A DNA stretch of 39,662 nt, taken from positions 1 to 39,662 of the forward strand of contig CASFWW010000009.1 of assembly GCA_949298505.1 (NCBI GenBank), given 5' to 3'. The position numbers were made by a program, and so were the translations under genes. Source of the stretch: Ornithoclostridium sp949298505. Lineage in GTDB: Bacteria > Bacillota > Clostridia > Christensenellales > UBA3700. The notes beneath the pieces are model-generated. The model searched no databases and was not told where the DNA came from. It saw only the letters and a program-made list of their open reading frames with translations. This document shows, in pieces, positions 8,580 to 15,826 of the stretch (positions within the stretch are counted from its first letter, which is position 1; each line of letters starts with the position of its first letter).

Positions 8580-8658
8580 CTATTTTGGGGATTTCTTCTT
8601 GACAATCTCTATTTTTGGGATTATAATTTATGCGAAAGACCCTATTTTGGGGATTTTT
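8580..8658 (+). promoter_or_regulatory. Three putative operator repeats
   Basis: CTATTTTGGGGATTT (8580-8594), CTATTTTTGGGATT (8609-8622) and CTATTTTGGGGATTTTT (8642-8658) are direct repeats with 29- and 33-bp spacing. The middle copy fills the promoter spacer and the third runs into the ribosome-binding site, as expected for repressor sites of the adjacent XRE protein. Confidence 0.65.
8599..8627 (+). promoter_or_regulatory. Consensus promoter of the element operon
   Basis: A perfect TTGACA (8599-8604) and a perfect TATAAT (8622-8627) with exactly 17 bp between them. It reads toward the CDS at 8671 and is overlapped by the operator-like repeats. Confidence 0.85.
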
Positions 8659-8670
8659 AAGGAGAAGGAT

Positions 8671-8997
8671 ATGAATTTTAATCGTCTTACAAAGATCTTA
8701 AACAAAAAGCTGAAAAAAGATTGCAAAATCGAAAATATCGCAACATTCAAAAGTGCCCGCAAGCTGTCATGGGACGAAACTGACACTCGCGATTATGAAT
8801 TTGTCATTGTCTACATAGAAAAAGGAACGTTCAAAACCGTAACGCTGTACAAAAACGGCAATGTAGCGGAAAGCGCTCTTTACAAGATCGAAGACTATTT
8901 CAAGTCCTACACCGATATGGTTCGAGTTCTGGGTTATCTCGATTACGAATACGAACCGTCAAGAGAAGGATCTCTGATGGAACGAATAAAAAAATGA
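8671..8997 (+). CDS. Hypothetical protein, first gene of the element operon
   Basis: 108 residues; the ATG at 8671 is chosen because AAGGAGAAGG lies directly before it, and a longer frame from 8599 would start inside the promoter. It has a Lys-rich N-terminus (KILNKKLKKDCK), then an alternating beta-like stretch (YEFVIVYIEKGTFKTVTLY) and a helical C-terminus. No membrane segment or known motif is seen. Its position right behind the operator suggests an early function such as regulation or replication control. Confidence 0.7.
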   Translation: MNFNRLTKILNKKLKKDCKIENIATFKSARKLSWDETDTRDYEFVIVYIEKGTFKTVTLYKNGNVAESALYKIEDYFKSYTDMVRVLGYLDYEYEPSREGSLMERIKK

Positions 8998-9044
8998 GCA
9001 ACTGCACCGTCGCACTGTTGCTCGTCAATCCGGGGTTAATCCCG
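8996..9044 (+). promoter_or_regulatory. Two small stem-loops between the first two operon genes
   Basis: GAGCAAC (8996-9002) pairs with GTTGCTC (9017-9023), starting at the stop codon. CGGG (9031-9034) pairs with CCCG (9041-9044). Neither is followed by a T-run, so they are more likely mRNA-processing or stabilising elements than terminators. Confidence 0.4.
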
Positions 9045-9123
9045 TTCGCATTTAGCTTAGTTATAGTTTATGCGATAAAAAACAATTTGTCAACATAAAT
9101 TGCAATTTTTTAAGGAGAAGGAT

Positions 9124-9345
9124 ATGAACAACAAGAAAAATACAAAATTCAGACGTGTCAGCCCTCATGGATTCTGCTTGAGACATGACTGCCCTCTCGT
9201 CTTTTGCGGACTGCTGAATCAAAGCGCCGTCAAAAGAGCGGTCGAATACTGCGTAGATCAGACCCCGGACGTCGAGCCGGAACTTCTCAGAGAGTTTTTG
9301 CTTTCAAAGGTCTCTGAGCTTCTTGAGGAAATGGTGAGGAGGTAA
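9124..9345 (+). CDS. Small hypothetical protein
   Basis: 73 residues from the ATG at 9124, behind the same AAGGAGAAGG leader as the gene at 8671. The N-terminus is basic with Cys/His residues ('HGFCLRHDCPLVFC'); the C-terminus is an acidic helix. The Cys-x4-Cys-x5-Cys spacing is not a clear zinc motif. Function unknown. Confidence 0.65.
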   Translation: MNNKKNTKFRRVSPHGFCLRHDCPLVFCGLLNQSAVKRAVEYCVDQTPDVEPELLREFLLSKVSELLEEMVRR

Positions 9346-9349
9346 ATAT

Positions 9350-9535
9350 ATGAAAGTACGTTTTATGGGAGTTAACGACGAGCTGGAAATGGTTTCGAAC
9401 TTTTTCGAAGCAATCAAACAAGACCCCAGGATAAGGAAGCTTACCGTATCGGCTCCCTATCCCAATCGCGGCAACAGTAACGAATCAAGGGTTTACGTCG
9501 ATATCGAACTGAATGACGTGAAAACTAAGAGGTAG
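9350..9535 (+). CDS. Small hypothetical protein
   Basis: 61 residues; the GAGGAGG at the end of the previous gene is its ribosome-binding site, so the two are translationally linked. It looks like a small alpha/beta protein ('MKVRFMGVNDELEMVSNFFE', later 'RVYVDIELNDV'). Its size and its place before the SSB-like gene fit an early accessory protein. No family recognised. Confidence 0.6.
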   Translation: MKVRFMGVNDELEMVSNFFEAIKQDPRIRKLTVSAPYPNRGNSNESRVYVDIELNDVKTKR

Positions 9536-9538
9536 TCT

Positions 9539-10135
9539 ATGAACACATTTACGTTTTCCGGAAAAATTGATACAGAAATCCTTATAAGAAAGCACCCCGT
9601 TACGAAGGGCGACTATGCAAAATTTTACATAGAAGTCGATGACTGCTGTAGAATTGAAGTTCATGCGTTCGGAGATCCCGGCTATGATATTTTCAAGTTC
9701 GGACAAACCGGAGACAGGATCGAAGGCGTCGCAAAACTTTTCTGCTCCAGGACTGGAACGCATATCCAGATCGTCAACTTCAATTTCATTGACAAAGATC
9801 TGAATAAGCTGAAGCAAGTCAACACGTCAGACGTCGTATTAAAAGCGCTGAAAGAAAGACTCAGATTTGACAGGATCGTAAATAACCTGCATTGCGTTTT
9901 TCAGCGCTCATTATCGGAAAGCGATATCGAAGAGCTCGTCAACAACGTGCTGATTTGCATTGTCTCATCAAACGATCCGAAAGTCCAGGAAAATGCTGCC
10001 GTCGTGAATTACGACAATATAACGAAGTGGATAAACTATCTGGTCGACGGAAATCAAATTGACGGCTATTCGATCAGACATATGTACAATCTTCAAAAAT
10101 ACGTCGAATCGTGTATAAAAAATGAAACCATTTAA
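9539..10135 (+). CDS. OB-fold / SSB-like protein
   Basis: 198 residues, start at 9539 behind AGAGGTAG, 3 nt after the previous stop. Residues 1-85 read like a single-strand-binding OB fold: 'FTFSGKI', 'YAKFYIEVDD', 'RIEVHAFG', then 'GDRIEGVAKL' and 'GTHIQIVNFNFID', the same strand order as bacterial SSB. The C-terminal 100 residues are helical and unlike the acidic SSB tail. In a filamentous phage such a protein would coat the single-stranded genome before packaging (the gene V role), but that role is inferred. It is the only replication-type protein recognisable in the element. Confidence 0.55.
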   Translation: MNTFTFSGKIDTEILIRKHPVTKGDYAKFYIEVDDCCRIEVHAFGDPGYDIFKFGQTGDRIEGVAKLFCSRTGTHIQIVNFNFIDKDLNKLKQVNTSDVVLKALKERLRFDRIVNNLHCVFQRSLSESDIEELVNNVLICIVSSNDPKVQENAAVVNYDNITKWINYLVDGNQIDGYSIRHMYNLQKYVESCIKNETI

Positions 10136-10268
10136 CTGCTTTGAGATCTTTATAGAAAACGTCCTGAGATTCAGGATCATCGCGACTGACATGTTGCAAG
10201 CGCTTAAAATCGCCGAAAGGCTCGGCGTAGATAAAGACTTTGAAATTAAAACGGCTATGTTGCCGTAA
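10122..10268 (+). CDS. Small hypothetical protein, overlaps the SSB-like gene
   Basis: 48 residues; the ATG at 10122 lies 14 nt inside the end of the SSB-like gene, indicating translational coupling. It reads 'MKPFNCFEIFIENVLRFRII' and ends in a helix. No membrane segment is convincing. It is supported mainly by filling the gap exactly and by the next gene's ribosome-binding site directly after its stop. Confidence 0.45.
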   Translation: MKPFNCFEIFIENVLRFRIIATDMLQALKIAERLGVDKDFEIKTAMLP

Positions 10269-10282
10269 AGGAGTAAATAAGC

Positions 10283-11215
10283 ATGAAAAACAAAAAAGCA
10301 AAAAAGACCTACCCTTCGACAAAGAAGAACTCTAACGCGAAAATCGCGTTGACTGTATTTCTCGTTTTCGTTCTGCTCGCCGGCGCGATCGTCGGAACGA
10401 TCGCGGCGATCTCAGACGGCTTCACCAAACCCGTCGATGAGTGGTTCTCTGATAAGGCAACAGTTACGCCCGGCGACGATCAGGGCGATCAGACCACGCC
10501 TGGCGACGACCAGGGAGATCAGACCACGCCCGGCGGGAACGACCAAGGCGATCAGACCGTCTGCAAACACGTTTTCGATCACGGCGTTTGCGTTGAATGC
10601 GGCGCTCTCGTTTCAGACGTTATTCCGATGGCAACAAAAGTTATTTCTCCTGACGAGGAATGTACTGTCAACTACTGGACTCAGGATTATCAGCTTATTA
10701 AAACCGAAAAAGCGCTCGGCGGCGACACTTTCGTCGGAATGGAAGGATATGAAAATTATTTATTTTTATCCTCAAACGAATTGAACGTTAATTCTTACGA
10801 TGGAGTTGAAAACGGCAGCGTTCTCGTTAACGGAGAATTTTTTGATATTTCTGCTTACGTCGGATCTTCGTTCTGTTCGTTTTATCCGGTTTTCGACAAT
10901 TCGTCAGACAAAAATTCAATAAAACTTTTGGCTGGCGAATCTTTTACTGTCAGATATAACGGAAAACTTCTCTGTGGAGATAAATCCGCATTTGTTAATC
11001 CGATTTTCCCGGAATTTCACGATATATTCGAATTTAACGAACATCCTTACGTTTTTTTAAATGAAGGCGATGAGCTTGAACTTTTATCGTTTAATTACGG
11101 CGGAATTTACTTTTCAGCGGACGGTTTTTGTTTTAATGCTTTTCAATCAGGATATGAGATATCTTACGGTCTCGATACAGTTAACGTAATCGTCATAGGT
11201 TACGAATTTGAATAA
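10283..11215 (+). CDS. Membrane-anchored surface protein A with PGDDQGDQTT linker
   Basis: 310 residues; ATG behind AAAGGAG. It has a basic cytoplasmic tail, one membrane segment (about residues 21-44) and an outside part (N-in/C-out). Next come the stem 'SDGFTKPVDEWFSDK', three 10-11-residue acidic linker repeats (about 62-92) and a Cys/His motif C-x-H-x6-C-x2-C (95-107) like the 'GVCxxCG' element of Bacillota surface proteins. A beta-rich C-terminal domain follows. Flexible repeats between an anchor and an ectodomain recall the linkers of filamentous-phage adsorption proteins. The stem resembles the next protein, suggesting paralogy. The DNA of the C-terminal domain is much AT-richer than that of the anchor and linker. 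Confidence 0.75.
   Translation: MKNKKAKKTYPSTKKNSNAKIALTVFLVFVLLAGAIVGTIAAISDGFTKPVDEWFSDKATVTPGDDQGDQTTPGDDQGDQTTPGGNDQGDQTVCKHVFDHGVCVECGALVSDVIPMATKVISPDEECTVNYWTQDYQLIKTEKALGGDTFVGMEGYENYLFLSSNELNVNSYDGVENGSVLVNGEFFDISAYVGSSFCSFYPVFDNSSDKNSIKLLAGESFTVRYNGKLLCGDKSAFVNPIFPEFHDIFEFNEHPYVFLNEGDELELLSFNYGGIYFSADGFCFNAFQSGYEISYGLDTVNVIVIGYEFE
10466..10558 (+). repeat. Three in-frame 30-33-nt repeats (PGDDQGDQTT linker)
   Basis: Units at 10466-10495, 10496-10525 and 10526-10558 encode T-P-G-D-D-Q-G-D-Q-T, the third with one extra codon. Synonymous differences between units show that the array is not brand new. Confidence 0.9.
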
Positions 11216-11226
11216 AGAGGTGAAAC

Positions 11227-12264
11227 ATGAAAAATAAAAAATCAAACGTAAACTTCGTAAAAACTTTTCTCAGTACTCTCATCGTAATCGTTCTGATCGC
11301 CGCTACCGTCGCGATCGGCTTCTTCTCTTCCGGCTTCAGGAACTGGACTAAGGAAGACTGGGAGAACGTTTGGAACGATACTTTCGAAGATCCAACGCCT
11401 GAACAAGACGACGGCAGCGATCCGGAAATCGAAGAAAGCGCTATCAGCCTGAATATGTCTTCTTTCGAAGAAAGCGTAACCGTTACAGCAACGATAACGC
11501 CGAGTACTGCCACCAACAAGAAGGTCAACTGGTCTCTTGCATGGAAAAACGCGTCTTCGTCCTGGGCAAGCGGGAAAACCGTTACCGATTACGTCACAGT
11601 CACTCCGGACTCTGACGGCAGTCTGACTGCGACCGTAAAAGCCGTAAAGGCATTCTCAGAGCAGATAATTCTTACGTGTACGTCTCGCGACGATATTAAC
11701 GTAAAATCGACATGTACAATAGATTATTCAAAGAAAATCGAATCTATCAGCGTTTCAATTAAAAAAGACGGTTCGGACTCAGCTCTTTACTGGTCAAACG
11801 AAGGCGATTTATACGATATTGTATTATATACGACTTTTAGTGAAGGAACGATTGAAGATAATTTTACGTTCAGCTATTCGATGGAAGCAACGGACGAATT
11901 TATATCGGCATGTCAGCAAACTTACAACGGTTTCAATCCGAGCGGGGCATCAACTCAAATTAGTTTAATTGGAAAAACTACTTTTACTCTTGAACTCCCT
12001 CAAATTGAAACTTCATATGAAAAACTTACCTCCAACTATATATATTTTCATATTGACAGTAGCAACAGTGCTTTATATCGAAGCGCAGTAAACAGCTTTA
12101 AAAGAGCTGTCGAATCGTTTAACGGTTCAATATTCAATTTGACAATAAGCGCGTCAAACGCTTATTCAAGCTATGAGAAAACTGTCGGGATCTCATCGAG
12201 TGGAGCAAATTTCAGCGTTTCAGTCGAAGACGTAACGCTGTCCGATTCGTCAATAATCTTTTAA
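11227..12264 (+). CDS. Membrane-anchored surface protein B with Ig-like (Big_2-type) domain
   Basis: 345 residues; ATG behind AGAGGTG, 11 nt after protein A. It has a basic N-terminus (MKNKKSN, as in protein A: MKNKKAK), one membrane segment (about 12-36) and the stem 'SSGFRNWTKEDWENVW'. An acidic linker is followed by an Ig-like stretch (about 72-165) with the Big_2 pattern 'TVTATITPSTATNKKVNW...'. A less familiar beta-rich domain completes it. It ends 'DVTLSDSSIIF', very like the end of the next protein. Type II anchoring would display it outside the cell before incorporation into a virion or surface fibre. The last 550 nt are AT-rich compared with the first half. Confidence 0.75.
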   Translation: MKNKKSNVNFVKTFLSTLIVIVLIAATVAIGFFSSGFRNWTKEDWENVWNDTFEDPTPEQDDGSDPEIEESAISLNMSSFEESVTVTATITPSTATNKKVNWSLAWKNASSSWASGKTVTDYVTVTPDSDGSLTATVKAVKAFSEQIILTCTSRDDINVKSTCTIDYSKKIESISVSIKKDGSDSALYWSNEGDLYDIVLYTTFSEGTIEDNFTFSYSMEATDEFISACQQTYNGFNPSGASTQISLIGKTTFTLELPQIETSYEKLTSNYIYFHIDSSNSALYRSAVNSFKRAVESFNGSIFNLTISASNAYSSYEKTVGISSSGANFSVSVEDVTLSDSSIIF

Positions 12265-12276
12265 GGGGTAACTACA

Positions 12277-12858
12277 ATGGCAAAACGTAACAGCACATTT
12301 AAAAACGTTTTCGGCGCTCTTCTCGCGATCGGACTATTTTCCGTCTGCGCGCTTCTCGTCTACGTTTTCGCAATAAGCCCGCTTTTAGAAGACAATCCGA
12401 CGACTCCTGGAAGCACGGATTTTTCCGTTACGATCGGAGATACGACTTACGATAAAGACGCTACGATTTCTCTTTACAGTGAATACACGCTCTTCAAAGT
12501 GTCTTCCGAAGAAGAATTCAAAGTGGAAATATTACCGCTCTCAAGCGTAAATTTCGACTACTTTGTAAACGGAGAAGCGAAGCGCTATGCCGACGCTGAA
12601 GATCTTTTCGACGTTTTCGGCGTGCTCTATACTGACACAGGATTTTCTCTCAATCCACCCCAGGGCGATATTATCGACGTCCTGGCAAAATACCACAATG
12701 TGGACAGATCCACAATACAAATCGACGGCGATATATCCAAAATCGAAGCGTTTTTTGAGATAAAAATCTCGACGTCTGACAGATCTATAACTCTGACTTG
12801 CGTTTTCGGCTCCGGCGTCACCGGCGTTGAACTGAGTGAAGACGAAATCGTCTTCTGA
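12277..12858 (+). CDS. Membrane-anchored surface protein C
   Basis: 193 residues; ATG behind AAGGGGT. It has a short basic N-terminus (MAKRNSTFKN), one membrane segment (about 11-34), a 'NPTTPGST' linker and a compact beta-rich ectodomain. Its tail 'GVELSEDEIVF' matches that of protein B (V-x-L-S-D/E-x-x-I-I/V-F at the extreme C-terminus). It is the shortest of the three type II proteins, but at 193 residues it is far larger than a filamentous-phage major coat protein. Function unknown; a minor structural protein is a reasonable guess. Confidence 0.7.
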   Translation: MAKRNSTFKNVFGALLAIGLFSVCALLVYVFAISPLLEDNPTTPGSTDFSVTIGDTTYDKDATISLYSEYTLFKVSSEEEFKVEILPLSSVNFDYFVNGEAKRYADAEDLFDVFGVLYTDTGFSLNPPQGDIIDVLAKYHNVDRSTIQIDGDISKIEAFFEIKISTSDRSITLTCVFGSGVTGVELSEDEIVF

Positions 12859-12871
12859 CGAGGTACACAAT

Positions 12872-14848
12872 ATGAAAAAAAGCATTCTTTCAGTATTGAT
12901 CATTTCCCTCATTCTTCTCCTTGCGTTCCCGATCCCCGCTTTCGCAGCGGAGACCGGGGACGTAATCCCCTCTTACGAAAAATTCGAAAACACGAACGTC
13001 GTCGACGATCTTACCTCTGCCGGCGTAGATCTCGACGCGTTCAAGACGAAAGACGAAGTCGCTCTGATAACCTTCCAGGAGTTCGCGTACAGCTACTACT
13101 CTTCAAAAATGGGAGACTTCGGTCTTTACGTCTACATATATAACCCGTCTGCTAAAGCGATTTTGACGGACTCGAAAAGCAGTATTACGATCGCCGTTTC
13201 CTACGACGAAGACGGCAAGCCGAATGACTACGAAAAATTCAGCTTGATAGTTTGCAGCCGTTCGACCGGTGAATACAGCAATCTCTTTTACAAATTCCGC
13301 GTTGTGGATCACATCTCTGCAGAGGGATCCACGATAAAGCAGCGCGTCTCTAAGACGTCTTCAGAGCGTCGTTATGACGTTTCAGAGTTCGAGCTCGACT
13401 TCGGCAACAATACTATCGAAGCGTTCGGCGTTGGCGGCACGTTTAAGTTCAGCGGTTACGCTGCAGGGTACGGCAAAGACGGCGAAACCGAAACGTCGAC
13501 GTTGAGCTGTGAAGTAACGAAACTCACCACTATTGAGCTTGAGATCAATCAAACAAGCTATATACAGGATCCCGACAATTCTTCTATAAAGCGCCATAAT
13601 CAAGTATCAAGTGCATATTTTGCAGTCCCGAACGAAATTCTCGAAGAATACGGAAAACTTCAGAAGATAAAAGCAACCTGGAACGAATATCGCACAACCC
13701 CGATCATCGTAACCAACAACACCGATTTCTATAACTTTCTTCTACCCCTGCTCGGCATAGATATCGGCGAGGGGCATTCAGACTGTTCTCTCGATTATTG
13801 TTTCGGAATCGGGAAAAAATCCGATATTTATGGAAATTATATGCATTTTGACAGCGCTTATAACTTATATGAGTATGTATCTCTAACCGGTGAAATCGGA
13901 CAAGAATACGACGAAGCGATAACGAAAATATCGTGGCTGTTTGACAGCGAAGGTTTCGACATCTTTGACTATACCTTGCCGTCGGAACGTATCGCAGAAT
14001 ATCTTTACAGCTACGACGGTGATCGGTCAGACCTACTGACTGAAAATGTCGGAGACGGTCGCAGCGTTTACAATCTCGTCGACTTTGACGCAGACGAAGA
14101 CGCTTTTGATTTCACCGAATATGCACCTGACGTTAAAGGTTGGGGACAGCTATGGGACTACCTTTTTAAAGATGAACAAGCTGTTCTGCAAGACGTTGCT
14201 CCTATTGTTGCAATATCGTCGAAAGATCTTTCCGGGACGGCTGAAAGCGTTTCAGAAAGGCTTTTGGTCGGAGAAGCTGACGTGTCAGATATCAAGACGT
14301 ACATCGCAAACGCAGAGGCGAACGATCAGACTGTTTTCCTCTTTCGGTTCGCATGTACAGAATATTATTCTGAAGAAGTAAACGTCTACAAATACGAAAA
14401 TCACTGGGAAAGCGGAACAACGTTCGACCACCCTTTAAATAATGCTTCAACAAGAAGTTGCGCCTATGTAGCTCAAGAAAACGTATTCCTCGGCTTTGAT
14501 ATTATTCAACTGACATTCAACGCAGACGGTGTATATACCATAATTCCGGTCGTGGCGTCTCCTATTGACATAATACCGTCAGTCACACCACCACCTAAAG
14601 ACCCTATAACTGAAGCTAAAGATAATGCCGAAGAGTGGCTTGCCAAACTGTGGGAAAAGATCGTCGAACTTTGGAACAAGCTGACTGCTGCGCTCGGATC
14701 TTTCAAAGAAAATTGGTGGAAGTACGGTCTGCTTGCGCTCGCGGTGATCGTCGGGATCTCAGCGATACCCTACATTTTCCGATTCATTATCTGGCTGATA
14801 AAACTGCCGTTTGAAGCACTCGAAAACAGTTACAAGAAAAAGAGGTAA
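12872..14848 (+). CDS. Large secreted protein with signal peptide and C-terminal anchor
   Basis: 658 residues from the ATG at 12872 (GACGAGG upstream); an in-frame ATG at 12836 lies inside the previous gene. It has a typical signal peptide (about 1-26, cleavage after A-F-A) and a long beta-rich ectodomain with no family recognised. A Trp-rich amphipathic helix (about 590-615, 'AEEWLAKLWEKIVELWNKL'), a membrane segment (about 617-646) and a positive tail KKKR complete it. Final topology is outside with the C-terminus in the cytoplasm, the layout of pIII-type filamentous-phage minor coat proteins, which stay anchored until the virion is released. By size and topology it is the main candidate for a receptor-binding or tip protein. 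Confidence 0.75.
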   Translation: MKKSILSVLIISLILLLAFPIPAFAAETGDVIPSYEKFENTNVVDDLTSAGVDLDAFKTKDEVALITFQEFAYSYYSSKMGDFGLYVYIYNPSAKAILTDSKSSITIAVSYDEDGKPNDYEKFSLIVCSRSTGEYSNLFYKFRVVDHISAEGSTIKQRVSKTSSERRYDVSEFELDFGNNTIEAFGVGGTFKFSGYAAGYGKDGETETSTLSCEVTKLTTIELEINQTSYIQDPDNSSIKRHNQVSSAYFAVPNEILEEYGKLQKIKATWNEYRTTPIIVTNNTDFYNFLLPLLGIDIGEGHSDCSLDYCFGIGKKSDIYGNYMHFDSAYNLYEYVSLTGEIGQEYDEAITKISWLFDSEGFDIFDYTLPSERIAEYLYSYDGDRSDLLTENVGDGRSVYNLVDFDADEDAFDFTEYAPDVKGWGQLWDYLFKDEQAVLQDVAPIVAISSKDLSGTAESVSERLLVGEADVSDIKTYIANAEANDQTVFLFRFACTEYYSEEVNVYKYENHWESGTTFDHPLNNASTRSCAYVAQENVFLGFDIIQLTFNADGVYTIIPVVASPIDIIPSVTPPPKDPITEAKDNAEEWLAKLWEKIVELWNKLTAALGSFKENWWKYGLLALAVIVGISAIPYIFRFIIWLIKLPFEALENSYKKKR

Positions 14849-14849
14849 T

Positions 14850-15254
14850 ATGGCACGCAAACGCAAAGAATCAAGAAAATATAAGCCTATGAACGAATTT
14901 CGCAGGAACAACAGTCCTCTCGCTCGGGGACATTTCAACTTTGTTTTCGGCGAAACGAAAGATCATTATAAATCCTTGGGACTAACTTCCAGTCCCAGGG
15001 AAAACATAAGACATGTCAAACTGCATAAAAATCCTAATCCCCAAAGCGATTCCGCTTCATACTTACAGCTCAAAGTCTTAAGCACTCAAAAACGCTATTT
15101 CAAAGAACCAGAGAAAGGCTGGGCGTTTGCAAAAGAGGATATGCCCGTGGTAAGACATACAATAAAAAAATATAAGAAAGCTACCAACAAAAAACCAAAG
15201 AATTGGTATGTATTTAAGAAGAAATATAAAGATAAAGACGATAAAAAAAAATAG
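14850..15254 (+). CDS. Small, highly basic protein
   Basis: 134 residues; the AGAGG in the previous gene's last codons serves as ribosome-binding site, and the start overlaps the stop region. Both ends are rich in Lys/Arg (MARKRKESRKYKP..., ...KKKYKDKDDKKK) around a core with 'SYLQLKVLSTQKRYF'. No membrane segment. Such charge suggests nucleic-acid binding, for example an internal DNA-binding virion protein or a packaging factor, but no family is recognised. Confidence 0.65.
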   Translation: MARKRKESRKYKPMNEFRRNNSPLARGHFNFVFGETKDHYKSLGLTSSPRENIRHVKLHKNPNPQSDSASYLQLKVLSTQKRYFKEPEKGWAFAKEDMPVVRHTIKKYKKATNKKPKNWYVFKKKYKDKDDKKK

Positions 15255-15371
15255 ATGAACTTCGTAAGCAATTTGTTTAGCAAATGCCACCGACGAGAAA
15301 TCAGAAGATTTCATATTTCATCTATTAAAGATATTATATAACTTATTATTCGACATGTCAAGACAAAGCAA

Positions 15372-15569
15372 ATGATTTATCAGATATGTATAACTGAAGA
15401 CGGTAAATTCGGCGCCTTAGACGTCGACAATGGCATGTTAGCGTGTACTGCTGACAATCTCGAAGATCTGAAAAACCAAATAGATCAGATCTTAATAAAA
15501 GCCATAAAAAGAGGTGATCACAATGAGACTTTTAGACGAACTTCTCGCTCTCCCGGTCGCGGATCCTGA
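15372..15569 (+). CDS. Small hypothetical protein
   Basis: 65 residues; no good ribosome-binding site. Residues 1-47 ('MIYQICITEDGKFGALDVDN', then a Leu/Ile helix) look like a small beta-beta-alpha unit, distantly like HicB-type folds, but no partner toxin is present. The last 18 residues overlap the next gene in another frame, which holds that gene's ribosome-binding site. The 117 nt before it, after the basic-protein gene, hold only a weak stem (GAAATC/GATTTC). Confidence 0.45.
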   Translation: MIYQICITEDGKFGALDVDNGMLACTADNLEDLKNQIDQILIKAIKRGDHNETFRRTSRSPGRGS

Positions 15570-15822
15570 TCAGGGAACCGAACCGTCCAAGAAAACGAAA
15601 AAAGAATCCGGGCGTAAATACTACACTTTTTACGTAGCGCTCGGAGCGTTGAAAAATTTCGGATATCAAGTCTTCGAAATGCCCGGCGGCGAGCGTCGCA
15701 CATTCTCTGGGCTCATCAGAAGACCTTGTGTACCTGATGCGAAAGCGAAGATCTTCTATCCCAGAAGAGACGGCACAATGCTCGATATAAACGACAATAT
15801 CATCCTAACCGGAAAGGAGTAA
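15523..15822 (+). CDS. Hypothetical protein
   Basis: 99 residues; the ATG at 15523 is chosen because AGAGGTGAT lies 5 nt before it (a start three codons earlier falls inside that site). An N-terminal helix (MRLLDELLALP) and a charged linker are followed by a beta-rich domain with 'YYTFYVALGALKNFGYQVFE'. Soluble; no known family. It is followed 4 nt later by the InlB-repeat protein, so it is part of the morphogenesis gene string. Confidence 0.6.
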   Translation: MRLLDELLALPVADPDQGTEPSKKTKKESGRKYYTFYVALGALKNFGYQVFEMPGGERRTFSGLIRRPCVPDAKAKIFYPRRDGTMLDINDNIILTGKE

Positions 15823-15826
15823 AACA

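Noticed and set aside
15255..15341. 28-codon frame considered as the missing major coat protein
   Set aside because: It contains no membrane helix and has no ribosome-binding site.
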